64,000 bases of DNA from Rhodobacter sp. (GCA_020637595.1 JACKKE010000004.1:236279-300278); one strand, 5' to 3'. Positions 17,349 to 26,062 are shown, counted from the stretch's first letter. Translations and numbers: made by a program. The notes: a model not told the origin generated them from the letters alone.

Positions 17349-18653
17349 TCAATCGAAGGCCAGGTTGACCAGGAACAGCGACAGGATCGGAAAGGACGCA
17401 ACCAGTGTCAGGCGCACCGCATCCGCCGCCAGGAACGGCAGCACCGCCAGATAGAGCCGGCGCAGCGGAACGTCGGGCATGTGCAGTTTGACAACGAACA
17501 GGTTCATCCCGACCGGCGGTGTGATCAGACCGATCTCGACCACCGACAGCAGCAGGATGCCGAACCAGACCGGATCAAAACCGTTGTCCATCGCGATCGG
17601 GAAGATGAACGGCACCGTCAGGAACACCATCGACACCGAATCCATCAGGCATCCCAGGACGATATAGAACACGATGATCGCCAGGATGATCTGCCAGGGC
17701 GCCAGCCCCAGCCCGCCGACCCAGCCGACCAGCATCTGCGTGACCTGCGTCGCCTCGATGAAATAGTTGAACGTCGAGGCCGCAACCAGGATCATAAAGA
17801 TCATCCCGCTCAGCGAGGCCGTCTCGAACGCCGCCTGCTTCAGCGTGTCCAACGTCAGCCGGCCGCGCACCAGCGCCACCAGCGCCACCCCCAGAACCCC
17901 GATCGAGGCCGCCTCGGTCGGCGAGAACAGCCCCGCGAACATCCCGCCCAGCACCAGCCCGAAGACCAGCATCACCGGCCAGGCGCTGACCACCATCCGC
18001 AGCCGCGCACCGGCCGAATGCTTCGGCCCCGATTTCGCCAGCTGCGGCGCGACGCGCGCCACCACCGACACGGCGATGACATAGAGGCCGGTCGCCATCA
18101 GCCCGGGGATGATCGCGGCAATGAACAGCTGCCCGATCGACTGTTCGGTGAGGATCGCATAGATCACCAGGATGATCGACGGCGGGATCAGCACGCCCAG
18201 CGTGCCCCCTGCCGCCACCGTCGCCCCCGAGAACGCCGCGTCATAGCCGCGATCGCGCATCTCGGGGATCGAGATCCGCCCCATCGTCGCCGAGGTCGCC
18301 AGCGACGAGCCACAGATCGCCCCGAACCCCGCGCAGGCGGCAATGGTCGCAACCGACAGCCCCCCGCGCCAATGCCCGAAAGCCGCATAGCCCGCGTCGT
18401 AGAGGTTGCGCGACATGCCCGTGTGCAGCGCCAGCGCGCCCATCAAGACGAACAGCGGCACCACCGACAGGCTGTAGGGAAACACGCTGTTGAACGGCAG
18501 CGATCCGGTGACGAACAGGGTGATCGGCCAACCGTTGACATAGGCCCCGCCCAGCAGCCCGACCAGCGCCATCGCCAGGGCAATCGGCGTGCGCAGCAGG
18601 ATCAGGACGATAAAGGCGATCAGCCCGGTGGTTCCGACAGCAATCATGCTCAT
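17349..18653 (-). CDS. TRAP transporter large permease (DctM type), no binding protein adjacent
   Basis: A 434-residue TRAP large subunit with SVVPLFVLMGALALH, CGSSLATSATMGRISIPEM, GTLGVLIPPSIILVIY, PTEAASIGVLGVA and ITPPVGMNLFVVK. Start ATG 18653 overlaps the DctQ stop as ATGA; a second ATG two codons on is possible. Unlike the other two TRAP sets there is no binding-protein gene next to it. The nearest free binding protein is at 23035, across the divergent promoter of the same module, and I propose they work together. Confidence 0.93.
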   Translation of the reverse strand: MSMIAVGTTGLIAFIVLILLRTPIALAMALVGLLGGAYVNGWPITLFVTGSLPFNSVFPYSLSVVPLFVLMGALALHTGMSRNLYDAGYAAFGHWRGGLSVATIAACAGFGAICGSSLATSATMGRISIPEMRDRGYDAAFSGATVAAGGTLGVLIPPSIILVIYAILTEQSIGQLFIAAIIPGLMATGLYVIAVSVVARVAPQLAKSGPKHSAGARLRMVVSAWPVMLVFGLVLGGMFAGLFSPTEAASIGVLGVALVALVRGRLTLDTLKQAAFETASLSGMIFMILVAASTFNYFIEATQVTQMLVGWVGGLGLAPWQIILAIIVFYIVLGCLMDSVSMVFLTVPFIFPIAMDNGFDPVWFGILLLSVVEIGLITPPVGMNLFVVKLHMPDVPLRRLYLAVLPFLAADAVRLTLVASFPILSLFLVNLAFD

Positions 18654-19150
18654 GCGCTTTCTCCGCTCCCTGAACCCGCACCCTGCTTCAGCGTCACGAT
18701 CGCCGCCCACAACGAGGCCAGCGCCGACAGCGCCAGCCCGACCACCACCGGCAGCCAATACCAGATCATCGGGATGCGGATGTTCTGCGACACGTCGCCA
18801 TAGCCGGCGATCAGCCGGGCCTGGCCAAAGGCGGCATAGGCGAGCACCGCCATCACCACCACCGCGACCAGCCACCACAGCAGGGCCAGCGCCGTGTTGA
18901 CCCGCTCCGAAAACATTTCGGTCAGCACGGTGACCGCGACATGCGCCCGACGGGCAAAGCCGTAGGCGATGCTCAGAAACACCGAATACATGACCGCCAG
19001 CTGGGTCAGGTCGACCATCCCGCGCACGCCACCACCCAGGGTGTGGCGCATCACCACGTCGACACCGGTGACCAGCGCCGCGGCGCCGATGAAGATCAGC
19101 GCCAGCCAGGCCAGCGCATCGACACTCTTCTCCACAATTCTTCCGATCAC
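18650..19150 (-). CDS. TRAP transporter small permease (DctQ type)
   Basis: A 166-residue, four-span DctQ protein (LALIFIGAAALVTGVDVVMR, then VDLTQLAVMYSVFLSIAYGF). I chose GTG 19150: GGAGGT lies six bases upstream, whereas the longer frame to 19186 would need TTG without a site and would run into the hydrolase gene. It starts 13 bases after the hydrolase stop and overlaps DctM by four bases. The order is VOC enzyme, hydrolase, DctQ, DctM on one strand. Confidence 0.88.
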   Translation of the reverse strand: MIGRIVEKSVDALAWLALIFIGAAALVTGVDVVMRHTLGGGVRGMVDLTQLAVMYSVFLSIAYGFARRAHVAVTVLTEMFSERVNTALALLWWLVAVVVMAVLAYAAFGQARLIAGYGDVSQNIRIPMIWYWLPVVVGLALSALASLWAAIVTLKQGAGSGSGESA

Positions 19151-19163
19151 GGCACGACCTCCG

Positions 19164-20345
19164 TCAGGCTTCGGCTTGACCCGCAAACCTGCGGTTTTGC
19201 AGCCATTGGGTAATGAGGTTAACGGCGTATGATTGGTGAGTTGGTTGGTCTTTGTAGTAGTGAGTTGCGCCGTTGATGCGGTGGTATGTTTTGTCTTTTG
19301 TGGTTGCGGCGTCGAAGACGCAGCGTGGGTGTGCGGTTGGGACGGCGTCGTCTGCGGAGTTCTCGACCACCAGGAGCGGCACGGTGACGGTCTTGATGCA
19401 GGCCTCGGCGTCGGCGCGGGAGTGGTCGGGGGACCATTGGCTGAGCCAGGCGCGCAGGGTGGTGAAGCGGGCGAGGCCGGCGGGGCCGTTGTTGGCCGTC
19501 TCGGGGTTGCCGAGGTAGCACCAGCCCGGGCGGCGGTCGTTGGGTTCCAGCGTCGGGTCGAGGAACCGCGGGTCGGCCATCGTGCGGTGCACCAGGAACG
19601 GCCGCTCGACCTCGGCGCCGCCGCGCGCCTTCAGCCTGTCCAGCGTGTCCAGCGCATGCTCGGTGATCCGGCGCACCCGCGCCCGCTGCGCCGCCCGGTA
19701 GGTGGCGACGAACCCGGCCGTATAGGGCGGTTCGATCTGCCCGCCGTAGAGGTTCAGCGCCGGGTCGCAATCGTCGGGATCGAGCTCGTTGCGCACCGAG
19801 GGGTCGATCCATTCCGCCAGGATCCGCGCCCGCCCGGTATGCGCGGCGATGAACATCAGCGCATCCGCCGGCTGCAGCCCGGCCCGCGTCAGGTCATAGA
19901 CGTCGCCCGCCGGCGTGTGGGTGATCGTCGGCGCCTCGGCCTGGGACTGGTAGAAGGTCGCCAGCGACCCGCCCCCCGACCAGCCGCAGAGCACGACGGT
20001 GCGATAGCCCAGGTCCTCGCGCGCGTGGCGCACATAGGCGCCCAGGTCCGCCACCACCTTCTCCATGATCAGCGGCGCGTCGTTCTTGGCATAGCGCGAG
20101 GCGCCGCAGATCACGTGATGCCCGGCCCGCGCCAGCGCCGCCGGCAAGGGCATCAGGTTCAGCGTCGAGGCCGGGTGCATGAAGATCAGCACCGTGTCGC
20201 TGTCATGGCCCTCGGGCAGCAGCCGCTGGCCCTCCAGGAACACATAGCCCTGCGAGCCGACGAAGCCGTAGGTCTCGGTGAACGCCGCCTTCTCCTCGAA
20301 GGACAGGATGATCGGCTCGCGCCGCAGCTCATAGGTGGGTGTCAA
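19164..20345 (-). CDS. Alpha/beta hydrolase
   Basis: A 393-residue alpha/beta hydrolase. The nucleophile elbow is G-W-S123-G-G with VVLCGWSGGG; a likely acid is in ENSADDAVP and the catalytic His in INGATHYY near the C terminus. No signal peptide. TTG 20345 is the likely start because GGGAGGAC lies at the right distance upstream and no better codon exists. The last 45 codons or so are AC-rich on the coding strand and unlike the earlier part (see findings). In the VOC-hydrolase-DctQ-DctM operon it probably cleaves a ring-opening or ester intermediate; the substrate is not known. Confidence 0.83.
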   Translation of the reverse strand: MTPTYELRREPIILSFEEKAAFTETYGFVGSQGYVFLEGQRLLPEGHDSDTVLIFMHPASTLNLMPLPAALARAGHHVICGASRYAKNDAPLIMEKVVADLGAYVRHAREDLGYRTVVLCGWSGGGSLATFYQSQAEAPTITHTPAGDVYDLTRAGLQPADALMFIAAHTGRARILAEWIDPSVRNELDPDDCDPALNLYGGQIEPPYTAGFVATYRAAQRARVRRITEHALDTLDRLKARGGAEVERPFLVHRTMADPRFLDPTLEPNDRRPGWCYLGNPETANNGPAGLARFTTLRAWLSQWSPDHSRADAEACIKTVTVPLLVVENSADDAVPTAHPRCVFDAATTKDKTYHRINGATHYYKDQPTHQSYAVNLITQWLQNRRFAGQAEA

Positions 20346-20461
20346 CGCCCGTCCTCCCGTCTTTCGCGCCCCAAACCCCGATCAGGCCCCCCGGATCTCA
20401 GCCGGATCTCAGCCCTCCGGCGCGACCCGCGCGCCCCCCGATCAGGCCCGATCAGCCCCGA

Positions 20462-20992
20462 TCAGCCGCGCGCGTTGGCGTGCAGCGGATCGACATCCGG
20501 CGCGCGCTTGGTGCGCGACCACTCGGCCAGCGTCACCGGCGCCGCGTCGCGCAGCATCGCCCCCAGCTCGGCCGAGGTCGTGTCGATCGCCAGCTCCAGC
20601 CGGTGACCCGAGGGGTCGAAGAAATAGATCGACTGGCAGATCGTGTGGTCGGTCGGTCCCAGAACCTCGACGCCGCCCGCCTCGAGCCGCGCCTTGTAGG
20701 CCAGCAGCGTCTCCATGTCCGGAACCTTCAGCGCCAGGTGCTGCACCCATTTCGGCGTCTCCTCGTCGAGGATCCCGCCCTTGTCCTCGGGCAGCTCGAA
20801 GAAGGCGACAAAGCTGCCATCCGCCATCTGCAGGAAGATGTGGATATGCGGCGACCACTCGCCCGTCGACGGCACCGTGTTCTCGGCCACCGCGATGTTG
20901 AAATCGAGGTCCAGAAAGTCGCGGTAGAACGCCACCGTCTCTGCCGCGTCCTTGCAGCGATACGCCGCGTGATGAAGCCCGCTGATGCCCAT
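20462..20992 (-). CDS. VOC-superfamily (glyoxalase/extradiol dioxygenase-like) enzyme
   Basis: A 176-residue protein of the vicinal oxygen chelate fold with two beta-alpha-beta-beta-beta modules. Likely metal ligands are H8 (GLHHAAY), E66 (FFELP), H85 (WVQHLALKV) and E133 (HRLELAID). ATG 20992 follows GGAGG by eight bases; the much longer frame to 21946 runs antisense through the next gene and is false. It may be a ring-cleaving dioxygenase, an isomerase or a lyase. It leads the minus-strand operon of the catabolic module and is divergent from the isocitrate-lyase-family gene. Confidence 0.85.
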   Translation of the reverse strand: MGISGLHHAAYRCKDAAETVAFYRDFLDLDFNIAVAENTVPSTGEWSPHIHIFLQMADGSFVAFFELPEDKGGILDEETPKWVQHLALKVPDMETLLAYKARLEAGGVEVLGPTDHTICQSIYFFDPSGHRLELAIDTTSAELGAMLRDAAPVTLAEWSRTKRAPDVDPLHANARG

Positions 20993-21038
20993 GATCCGAT
21001 CCTCCCCCGGGATGATTCGACTGCGTTGGGAAATTTCG

Positions 21039-21096
21039 TATCCAAGAATGCGATTCATATCAATCATTAGTTGCTTGTTCGCCGTTTTTGGATACA
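21039..21096. promoter_or_regulatory. Divergent promoter with paired GGATAC half-sites
   Basis: GTATCCAA at 21039-21046 and its exact complement TTGGATAC at 21089-21096 flank an AT-rich stretch between the divergent VOC and lyase genes. The left copy is 47 bases before the VOC start and the right copy 35 bases before the lyase start. The same core recurs upstream of the GntR gene (TGGGATAC at 22029-22036) and before the TRAP binding protein, so these are probable GntR/FCD operator half-sites. Confidence 0.55.
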
Positions 21097-21130
21097 TTTT
21101 ACCGCACACCACGGAATCAGGACCAGAACC

Positions 21131-22015
21131 ATGACCCAGCTGCGGGCCCCCTCGCGGGCGTTGAACAGCCGCTTGTCCCAGGGGCCAACCCTGATGGCGC
21201 CCGGCATCTATGACGGCCTCTCCGCCAGGATCGCCGCCCAGGCCGGCTTCGAGGCCCTCTACATGACGGGCTTCGGCGTCTCGGGCTCCACCCTCGGCAT
21301 GCCCGACATCGGCCTGATGACCGCAACCGAGATGGCCGACCGCGCCCGCGCCCTCACCGACGCCGCCCGCACCGAGGACGGCACACCCGTCCCGCTGATC
21401 GCCGACGGCGACAACGGCCACGGCAGCGAACTCAACGTCGCCCGCCTCGTCCGCCTCTACGAACAGGCCGGCGTCGCCTGCATCCAGCTCGAGGACCAGG
21501 TCTTCCCCAAACGCTGCGGACACATGGCCTCCAAGGAGGTCATCGGGCGCTCCGAGGCCGCCGCCAAGATCGCCGCCGCCGTCGCCGCACGCGACACCTC
21601 CGACTTCCTCGTCATGGCCCGCACCGACGCCCGCGCCGTCATCGGCTTCGACGAGGCCCTGCGCCGCGGCGAGGCCTTCCTCGACGCCGGCGCAGACATC
21701 CTCTTCATCGAGGCCCCGCAATCCCTCGAGGAACTCCGAACCGTCGCCGAAACCTTCAAGGGCGCAAAACTCGTCGCAAACATGGTCGAGGACGGCAAAA
21801 CACCCTACCTCCCCGTCGCAGACCTCGACGCCCTCGGCTTCGCTCTCGCCATCTACCCCGTCTCCGCCCTCCTCGCCACTGCCCGACGCCTCGCAGACGT
21901 CTACGCCTCCATGCACACCGCAGGATGCCTCCCAAACGCCGAACAAAGGCTCTCATTCCCAGACTACAACAAACGCATGGGCCTCAACGCACTCGTCCCA
22001 AACGCCGTTGCATAG
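21131..22015 (+). CDS. Isocitrate lyase/PEP mutase family protein (oxaloacetate-hydrolase or methylisocitrate-lyase-like)
   Basis: A 294-residue TIM-barrel enzyme. Key marks are MAPGIYDGLSARIAAQAGF, the metal-binding IADGDNGHG (D92, D94), QLEDQVFPKRCGH with catalytic Cys129 of lyase-type members, and ARTDARAV. Lyases of this family split a 2-hydroxy-dicarboxylate into a 2-oxo acid and a smaller acid (2-methylisocitrate, 2,3-dimethylmalate). ATG 21131 follows AGGA by eight bases. Leucine codons are mostly CTC and third positions mostly C, unlike the CTG/G-C mix of the next gene, suggesting separate ancestry. It could supply the last step of the module's pathway. Confidence 0.85.
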   Translation: MTQLRAPSRALNSRLSQGPTLMAPGIYDGLSARIAAQAGFEALYMTGFGVSGSTLGMPDIGLMTATEMADRARALTDAARTEDGTPVPLIADGDNGHGSELNVARLVRLYEQAGVACIQLEDQVFPKRCGHMASKEVIGRSEAAAKIAAAVAARDTSDFLVMARTDARAVIGFDEALRRGEAFLDAGADILFIEAPQSLEELRTVAETFKGAKLVANMVEDGKTPYLPVADLDALGFALAIYPVSALLATARRLADVYASMHTAGCLPNAEQRLSFPDYNKRMGLNALVPNAVA

Positions 22016-22070
22016 AACAATCACGACATGGGATACACGGGGCGGTGGCATGTTGAACGGAAGACCCCTG

Positions 22071-22703
22071 ATGACCTCGAGCACAGATCTGGCCTATGCG
22101 CATATCAAGTCCGCGATCATGTCGGGCGAGTTGAAGGCCGGGGACCGGATCAAGGAGGAGTTGATCGCCGAGAAGATCGGTGTCAGCCGGACGCCGATCC
22201 GCCATGCGATCCAGAAGCTGACCGCGCAGGGCTTCGTGGCCACGCTGCACAACTCCGGCGCGCGCGTCGCGGACTGGAGCTCGCAGGATCTCGAGGAGAT
22301 CACCGCGATGCGCGCCCTGCTGGAAGGGTTCGGTGCGGGCATCGCGGCGCGCAAGGTCAAGCCCGAGGACATGGAGATCCTGCGCGACCTGGCGGCCGAG
22401 ATGGAGGCCGCCGCCGCCCGCGGGACGCGGGAATCGCTGGAAGCGATCACCGAGCTGAACAGCCGCTTTCACATGGCGATCATCGAGGCTTCGGGCAATC
22501 GCCGGCTGGCCGAGGTGATCGGCAACCTGGCGCACCCCTTGCTGGTGCAGCGCCGCTTTTCGGGCTTTTCGCCCGAGCGCCTGCAACGGTCGATGAACCA
22601 TCACCGCGAGATCATTGACGCGCTTGCCTCGGGTTCGCCGGAATGGGCGACCAACATCATGCGCTCGCATATCCTGTCGAGCGCGGTCGACCTCGAGACC
22701 TGA
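22071..22703 (+). CDS. GntR-family regulator, FCD subfamily
   Basis: A 210-residue repressor-type regulator. The winged helix is at about residues 5-70 (DLAYAHIKSAIMSGELKAGD, then GVSRTPIRHAIQKLTAQGF). The FCD all-helical effector domain follows (ALLEGFGAGIAARKV, ELNSRFHMAIIEASGNRRL, MNHHREIIDAL), with the His residues expected to hold a metal for carboxylate effectors. ATG 22071 has GGAAG upstream; ATG 22050 in frame is an alternative adding seven residues. It follows the lyase gene by 55 bases, with a TGGGATAC half-site between. It probably controls both arms of the module. Confidence 0.88.
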   Translation: MTSSTDLAYAHIKSAIMSGELKAGDRIKEELIAEKIGVSRTPIRHAIQKLTAQGFVATLHNSGARVADWSSQDLEEITAMRALLEGFGAGIAARKVKPEDMEILRDLAAEMEAAAARGTRESLEAITELNSRFHMAIIEASGNRRLAEVIGNLAHPLLVQRRFSGFSPERLQRSMNHHREIIDALASGSPEWATNIMRSHILSSAVDLET

Positions 22704-22779
22704 TCCGCATCCCCCTGGAAATGCATGCCCCCGCCGCCGTCGCGACGGGGGTGTTCGTATTATTCCGCCTGAAAATACA

Positions 22780-22847
22780 AAATGGTATACAAAATGCCGC
22801 AGGCATGCGTTTTTTACTGGGATTTTGGATTAAAATGGATACCATTT
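22780..22847. promoter_or_regulatory. Operator-like sites upstream of the lone TRAP binding protein
   Basis: AATGGTATACAAAAT begins at 22781 and a perfect palindrome AAATGG-ATA-CCATTT covers 22833-22847. Both contain the TGGATAC/TGGTATAC core seen in the divergent promoter at 21039-21096. They lie in a 331-base gap between the GntR gene and the binding-protein gene, which holds no other gene. FCD-type GntR proteins usually bind short palindromes with a GTATAC-like centre, so these fit the neighbouring regulator. Confidence 0.6.
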
Positions 22848-23034
22848 ATGGAGCCGAGGCCAGAGAATCATCTGTGGCGCTCTGGTCGGTGCCCGGTTTT
22901 GGCCGACAAAATCTGCACCTGAAACAGGGAGGGCGGCGACACCAAAAAGGTGCGCCGCGCATAACGGCCAATCCCGTCGACGGCATCCGACTGCCGGCGC
23001 AAGCGACGGGATCGGGCTTTACGGAGGAGAAACG

Positions 23035-24051
23035 ATGGATCTGAAATACACGATCTGCGCCCTGGCGCTCACCGCCGGCCTGAGTGCCGCCGCCACCACC
23101 GCCGGGGCCGAAATCCGGCTGCGCATGAGCCATTTCGTCCCGACGACGATCGGCCTGCACACCGACTTCATGGAACCCTGGGCCCGCCGTCTCGAGGCCT
23201 GCTCGGGCGGGGAAGTCACCGTCGAGATCCACCCCGCGGGGTCGGCGCTGGGGGATATCAACCAGCAGTATGACCAGGCGCGGGCGGGTGTCGTCGACAT
23301 CGCCTTTGGCCACACCGGTTTCCCGGCCGGGCGCTTTCCGCGCAGCGGCCTGATCGAGCTGCCGTTCCTGGTGCCCAGCTCGGACGCGGGCAGCCACGCC
23401 ATGTGGGACGCGCGCGACCTGCTGGCCCCGGAATATCAGGGCGTCCACGTTCTGGGCTACATGACCCACAACCCGGGCGTTCTGCACTCGCGCGAGCCGC
23501 TGACCTCGCTGGAGGGGCTGGCCGGGATGCGCGTGCGCACCTCGAATGCGGCAAACGCTGCCGTGGTCCAGCATTTCGGCGGCGAATCGATCGGCCTGCC
23601 GCCGGGGCAGATCTATGAGGCGCTGCAGCGCGGGACCATCGACGCGGTGTCGATGGACTGGAACGGAATGAACGTCTACCGCCTTTATGAAGTGGCGACG
23701 CATCATCTGGACGTGCCGGTCTATGTCAGCGGCTTCTTCTTCGTGATGAACCAGGCGCGCTATGACTCGCTGCCCGACAACGTCCGCGCCTGCGTCGACC
23801 AGGATTCGGGCGAGGCGCTGGTCTCGACCTTTGGCGCGATGTGGAATGCCTGGCAGGAGCCCGGCCTCGACATCGTCAACAACAACCCCGAGCATGTCGT
23901 CACCCACGCCACGCCCGAGGAAGTCGCCGCCTGGCGCGATCAGTCGGCCGGGATCACCGACACGCTGATCGAGAACGCCATCGCCGGCGGCGTCGAAAAC
24001 GCCCGCGAGATCGTCGCCGCGATGGAAGCCTCCATCGCTGCGCATAACTGA
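23035..24051 (+). CDS. TRAP transporter substrate-binding protein (DctP type), no permease adjacent
   Basis: A 338-residue periplasmic binding protein with signal peptide ending near TAGA (residue 25). The DctP fold is shown by LRMSHFVPTTIGLHTDFMEPW, LTSLEGLAGMRVRTSNAANA and the EALQRGTIDAVSMDWNGMN segment that closes the pocket. GGAGGA lies just ahead of ATG 23035. It is not followed by permease genes but by an FAD monooxygenase. The DctQM pair at 17349-19150 lacks its binding protein, and promoter half-sites are shared, so I infer that these form one transporter. Confidence 0.9.
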   Translation: MDLKYTICALALTAGLSAAATTAGAEIRLRMSHFVPTTIGLHTDFMEPWARRLEACSGGEVTVEIHPAGSALGDINQQYDQARAGVVDIAFGHTGFPAGRFPRSGLIELPFLVPSSDAGSHAMWDARDLLAPEYQGVHVLGYMTHNPGVLHSREPLTSLEGLAGMRVRTSNAANAAVVQHFGGESIGLPPGQIYEALQRGTIDAVSMDWNGMNVYRLYEVATHHLDVPVYVSGFFFVMNQARYDSLPDNVRACVDQDSGEALVSTFGAMWNAWQEPGLDIVNNNPEHVVTHATPEEVAAWRDQSAGITDTLIENAIAGGVENAREIVAAMEASIAAHN

Positions 24052-24059
24052 CCGCTGAC

Positions 24060-24094
24060 GGGCGGGCACGCGCGATCGCGGCCCGCCCTTCTTT
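24060..24094 (+). terminator. Terminator-like hairpin after the TRAP binding protein
   Basis: GGGCGGGC (24060-24067) pairs with GCCCGCCC (24081-24088), followed by TTCTTT. It may fully end the binding-protein transcript or only reduce read-through to the monooxygenase gene 67 bases on. Confidence 0.6.
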
Positions 24095-24160
24095 GACGCA
24101 ACACGCTCACACGGCGCCCGCTCTCACGGGCGCCGGTTCGAGTGGTGGAGACCTTGCCGC

Positions 24161-25855
24161 ATGCACCAGCCAGTCACGACCCCACGTCCGTCGGTTTTCT
24201 ACGACTATCAGATCTATCCCTTTGCCCACCCGTCCGAGATGGACACCCCCGGCACGCGCCATCAGGTCGTGATCGCAGGCGCGGGCCCGGTGGGCATGGT
24301 GCTGGCGCTGTTGCTGTCGAAATGGGGCGTGCGCTCGGTCATCCTGGAAGCCGAGGCGCAGGTCTCCGAGGGCAGCCGCGCCGCCGCCTTTACCCGCCGC
24401 TCGCAGGAGATCCTGCAGCTGGCGGGCGCCATCGAACCCTTCCTGAAGAACGGGCTCGAATGGGACAGCGGGCGGAACTATTACAAGGGCAAGGAGATCT
24501 ACCATATGGTGATCCCCTATGACGAGAATGATCGTTACAAGCCCGTCCTCAACAACTCGCAGCAATACTGGGAAGAGTATCTGCTGGGCTATTGCGAGGC
24601 CGATCCGCTGATCGACCTGCGCTGGCAGTCAAAGTTGACCGGGCTGACGAATGGCACCGATGGCGTGACCGTCTCCGTCGACACGCCCGAGGGCGAGTAT
24701 CAGCTTGAAGCCAACTGGCTGGTCGCCTGCGATGGCGGGCGCTCCACCGTGCGGCGGCTGATGGACCTGCGGATGGACGGCATCGGCTTCGAGGGCAAGT
24801 TCGTCATCACCGACTTCCGCGCCCCGGGCATGGATCTGCCAACCGAGCGCCGGGCCTTCTTCGACCCGCCCTGGAACATGGGCAACACGATTCTGGTGCA
24901 CCGCCAGCCCAACGATCTGTGGCGCTTTGACTATCGCGTGCCGGACGGCGAGGCGCCCGAGGTGACGCTGGACCCCGAGACGATCACCAAGCGCATCGGC
25001 CTGATCATGGAAATGGTCGGCCGCGATGTCCCGTGGGAACTGGACTGGGCCACGATCTATTCCGCTAACACCAAGACGCTGGACAGCTACAACCACGGCC
25101 GCGTGCTGTTCGCGGGCGATGCCGCGCATCTGCTGCCGGTCTTTGGCGTGCGGGGCGCGAACACCGGCCTGCAGGACGCCGAGAACCTGGCGTGGAAGCT
25201 CGGGATGATCGAGGTCCGGGGTGCCTCGCCTGCGATCCTCGACAGCTACAGCGCCGAACGGGTGCTGGCCGCGCGCGAGATCTGCGAAGAGGCCGGCAAG
25301 AGCACCCGCCTGATGGACCCGCCCAGCCACGGCTACCGGGTGATGCGCAAGGTGGTGCTGTCCTTCTCGCTGACGCAGGATTTCTGCACCGAACTGCTGA
25401 ACTGGCGGACCTCGCGGCCGCACGAATACCTGGAGAGCGCGCTCAACGCCCCCGGCGACGACAACGCGGGTTTCCGCGCCGGCTATGCCGATGGCACCTG
25501 CGTGCGCAGCGTCAAGCTGGGCGAGGACCACTATCTGTTCGACGACTTCCGCTTCAAATTCCAGCTGCTGCTGTTTGTCGGGGCCGGAACGGATACCACG
25601 GCATTGGCGGCCGACCTGGCAGCGATGCGGAACCGCGACCTGGTCAACGTGATCGCCATCGGAGCCCCGGTCGCGGGGGCCGATGCCACGGTCGACGACG
25701 GGGCGCAGGCGGTGTTCGACCGCTATGGCGTGGGCGCTGCGGGGATGTATCTGCTGAGACCCGACATGCATGTGTCCGGTCGCTGGCAGCGGCTGGACCT
25801 CGCGCGGATCGACGTGCAACTCGACCGGATCCTGGACACGGAGGCCTCGAAATGA
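24161..25855 (+). CDS. FAD-dependent aromatic-ring monooxygenase (class A)
   Basis: A 564-residue flavoprotein monooxygenase of the p-hydroxybenzoate/MhpA type. The Rossmann motif GAGPVG is at residues 40-45, the DG motif in CDGGRSTVR, and the GD motif in LFAGDAAHLLPVFGVRGANTG. A C-terminal thioredoxin-like extension of about 130 residues is present, as in phenol hydroxylase and MhpA relatives. It uses NAD(P)H and oxygen to hydroxylate a phenolic or heteroaromatic substrate. A 30-residue N-terminal extension precedes the FAD motif. It overlaps the next small gene by ATGA and is probably the entry step of the module. Confidence 0.88.
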   Translation: MHQPVTTPRPSVFYDYQIYPFAHPSEMDTPGTRHQVVIAGAGPVGMVLALLLSKWGVRSVILEAEAQVSEGSRAAAFTRRSQEILQLAGAIEPFLKNGLEWDSGRNYYKGKEIYHMVIPYDENDRYKPVLNNSQQYWEEYLLGYCEADPLIDLRWQSKLTGLTNGTDGVTVSVDTPEGEYQLEANWLVACDGGRSTVRRLMDLRMDGIGFEGKFVITDFRAPGMDLPTERRAFFDPPWNMGNTILVHRQPNDLWRFDYRVPDGEAPEVTLDPETITKRIGLIMEMVGRDVPWELDWATIYSANTKTLDSYNHGRVLFAGDAAHLLPVFGVRGANTGLQDAENLAWKLGMIEVRGASPAILDSYSAERVLAAREICEEAGKSTRLMDPPSHGYRVMRKVVLSFSLTQDFCTELLNWRTSRPHEYLESALNAPGDDNAGFRAGYADGTCVRSVKLGEDHYLFDDFRFKFQLLLFVGAGTDTTALAADLAAMRNRDLVNVIAIGAPVAGADATVDDGAQAVFDRYGVGAAGMYLLRPDMHVSGRWQRLDLARIDVQLDRILDTEASK

Positions 25856-26040
25856 GCAACCAGATCGACATCGCCAAGCTGGAGGCCGCCAACGACCTGA
25901 TCGCCGAGGCGATCGACCGGGCCGGCGAACACTCGGAACTGATGCTGGCCAAGGCCCTGTTCCACCTGGCGCTGCACAAGACCACGATCGACGACCTGCG
26001 CCACAGCCTCGAGGTCAGCGGCGCCGACCTCGACGACTGA
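25852..26040 (+). CDS. Small acidic protein coupled to the monooxygenase
   Basis: A 62-residue helical protein (KLEAANDLIAEAIDRAGEHS near the start, DLRHSLEVSGADLDD at the end), acidic and without cysteines or membrane segments. Its ATG overlaps the monooxygenase stop as ATGA, so the two are made together. Small proteins of this size, some annotated DUF2783, often follow FAD oxidoreductases in Proteobacteria; I suspect this class but cannot confirm it. A role as a subunit or stabiliser of the enzyme is inferred from coupling. Confidence 0.7.
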   Translation: MSNQIDIAKLEAANDLIAEAIDRAGEHSELMLAKALFHLALHKTTIDDLRHSLEVSGADLDD

Positions 26041-26062
26041 TCGCGACGCAGGCACCATCCCG

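Noticed and set aside
20462..21946. 494-residue minus-strand frame across the VOC gene and the lyase gene
   Set aside because: Only the part up to 20992 has a fold signature; the remainder is antisense to the lyase gene and low in complexity.
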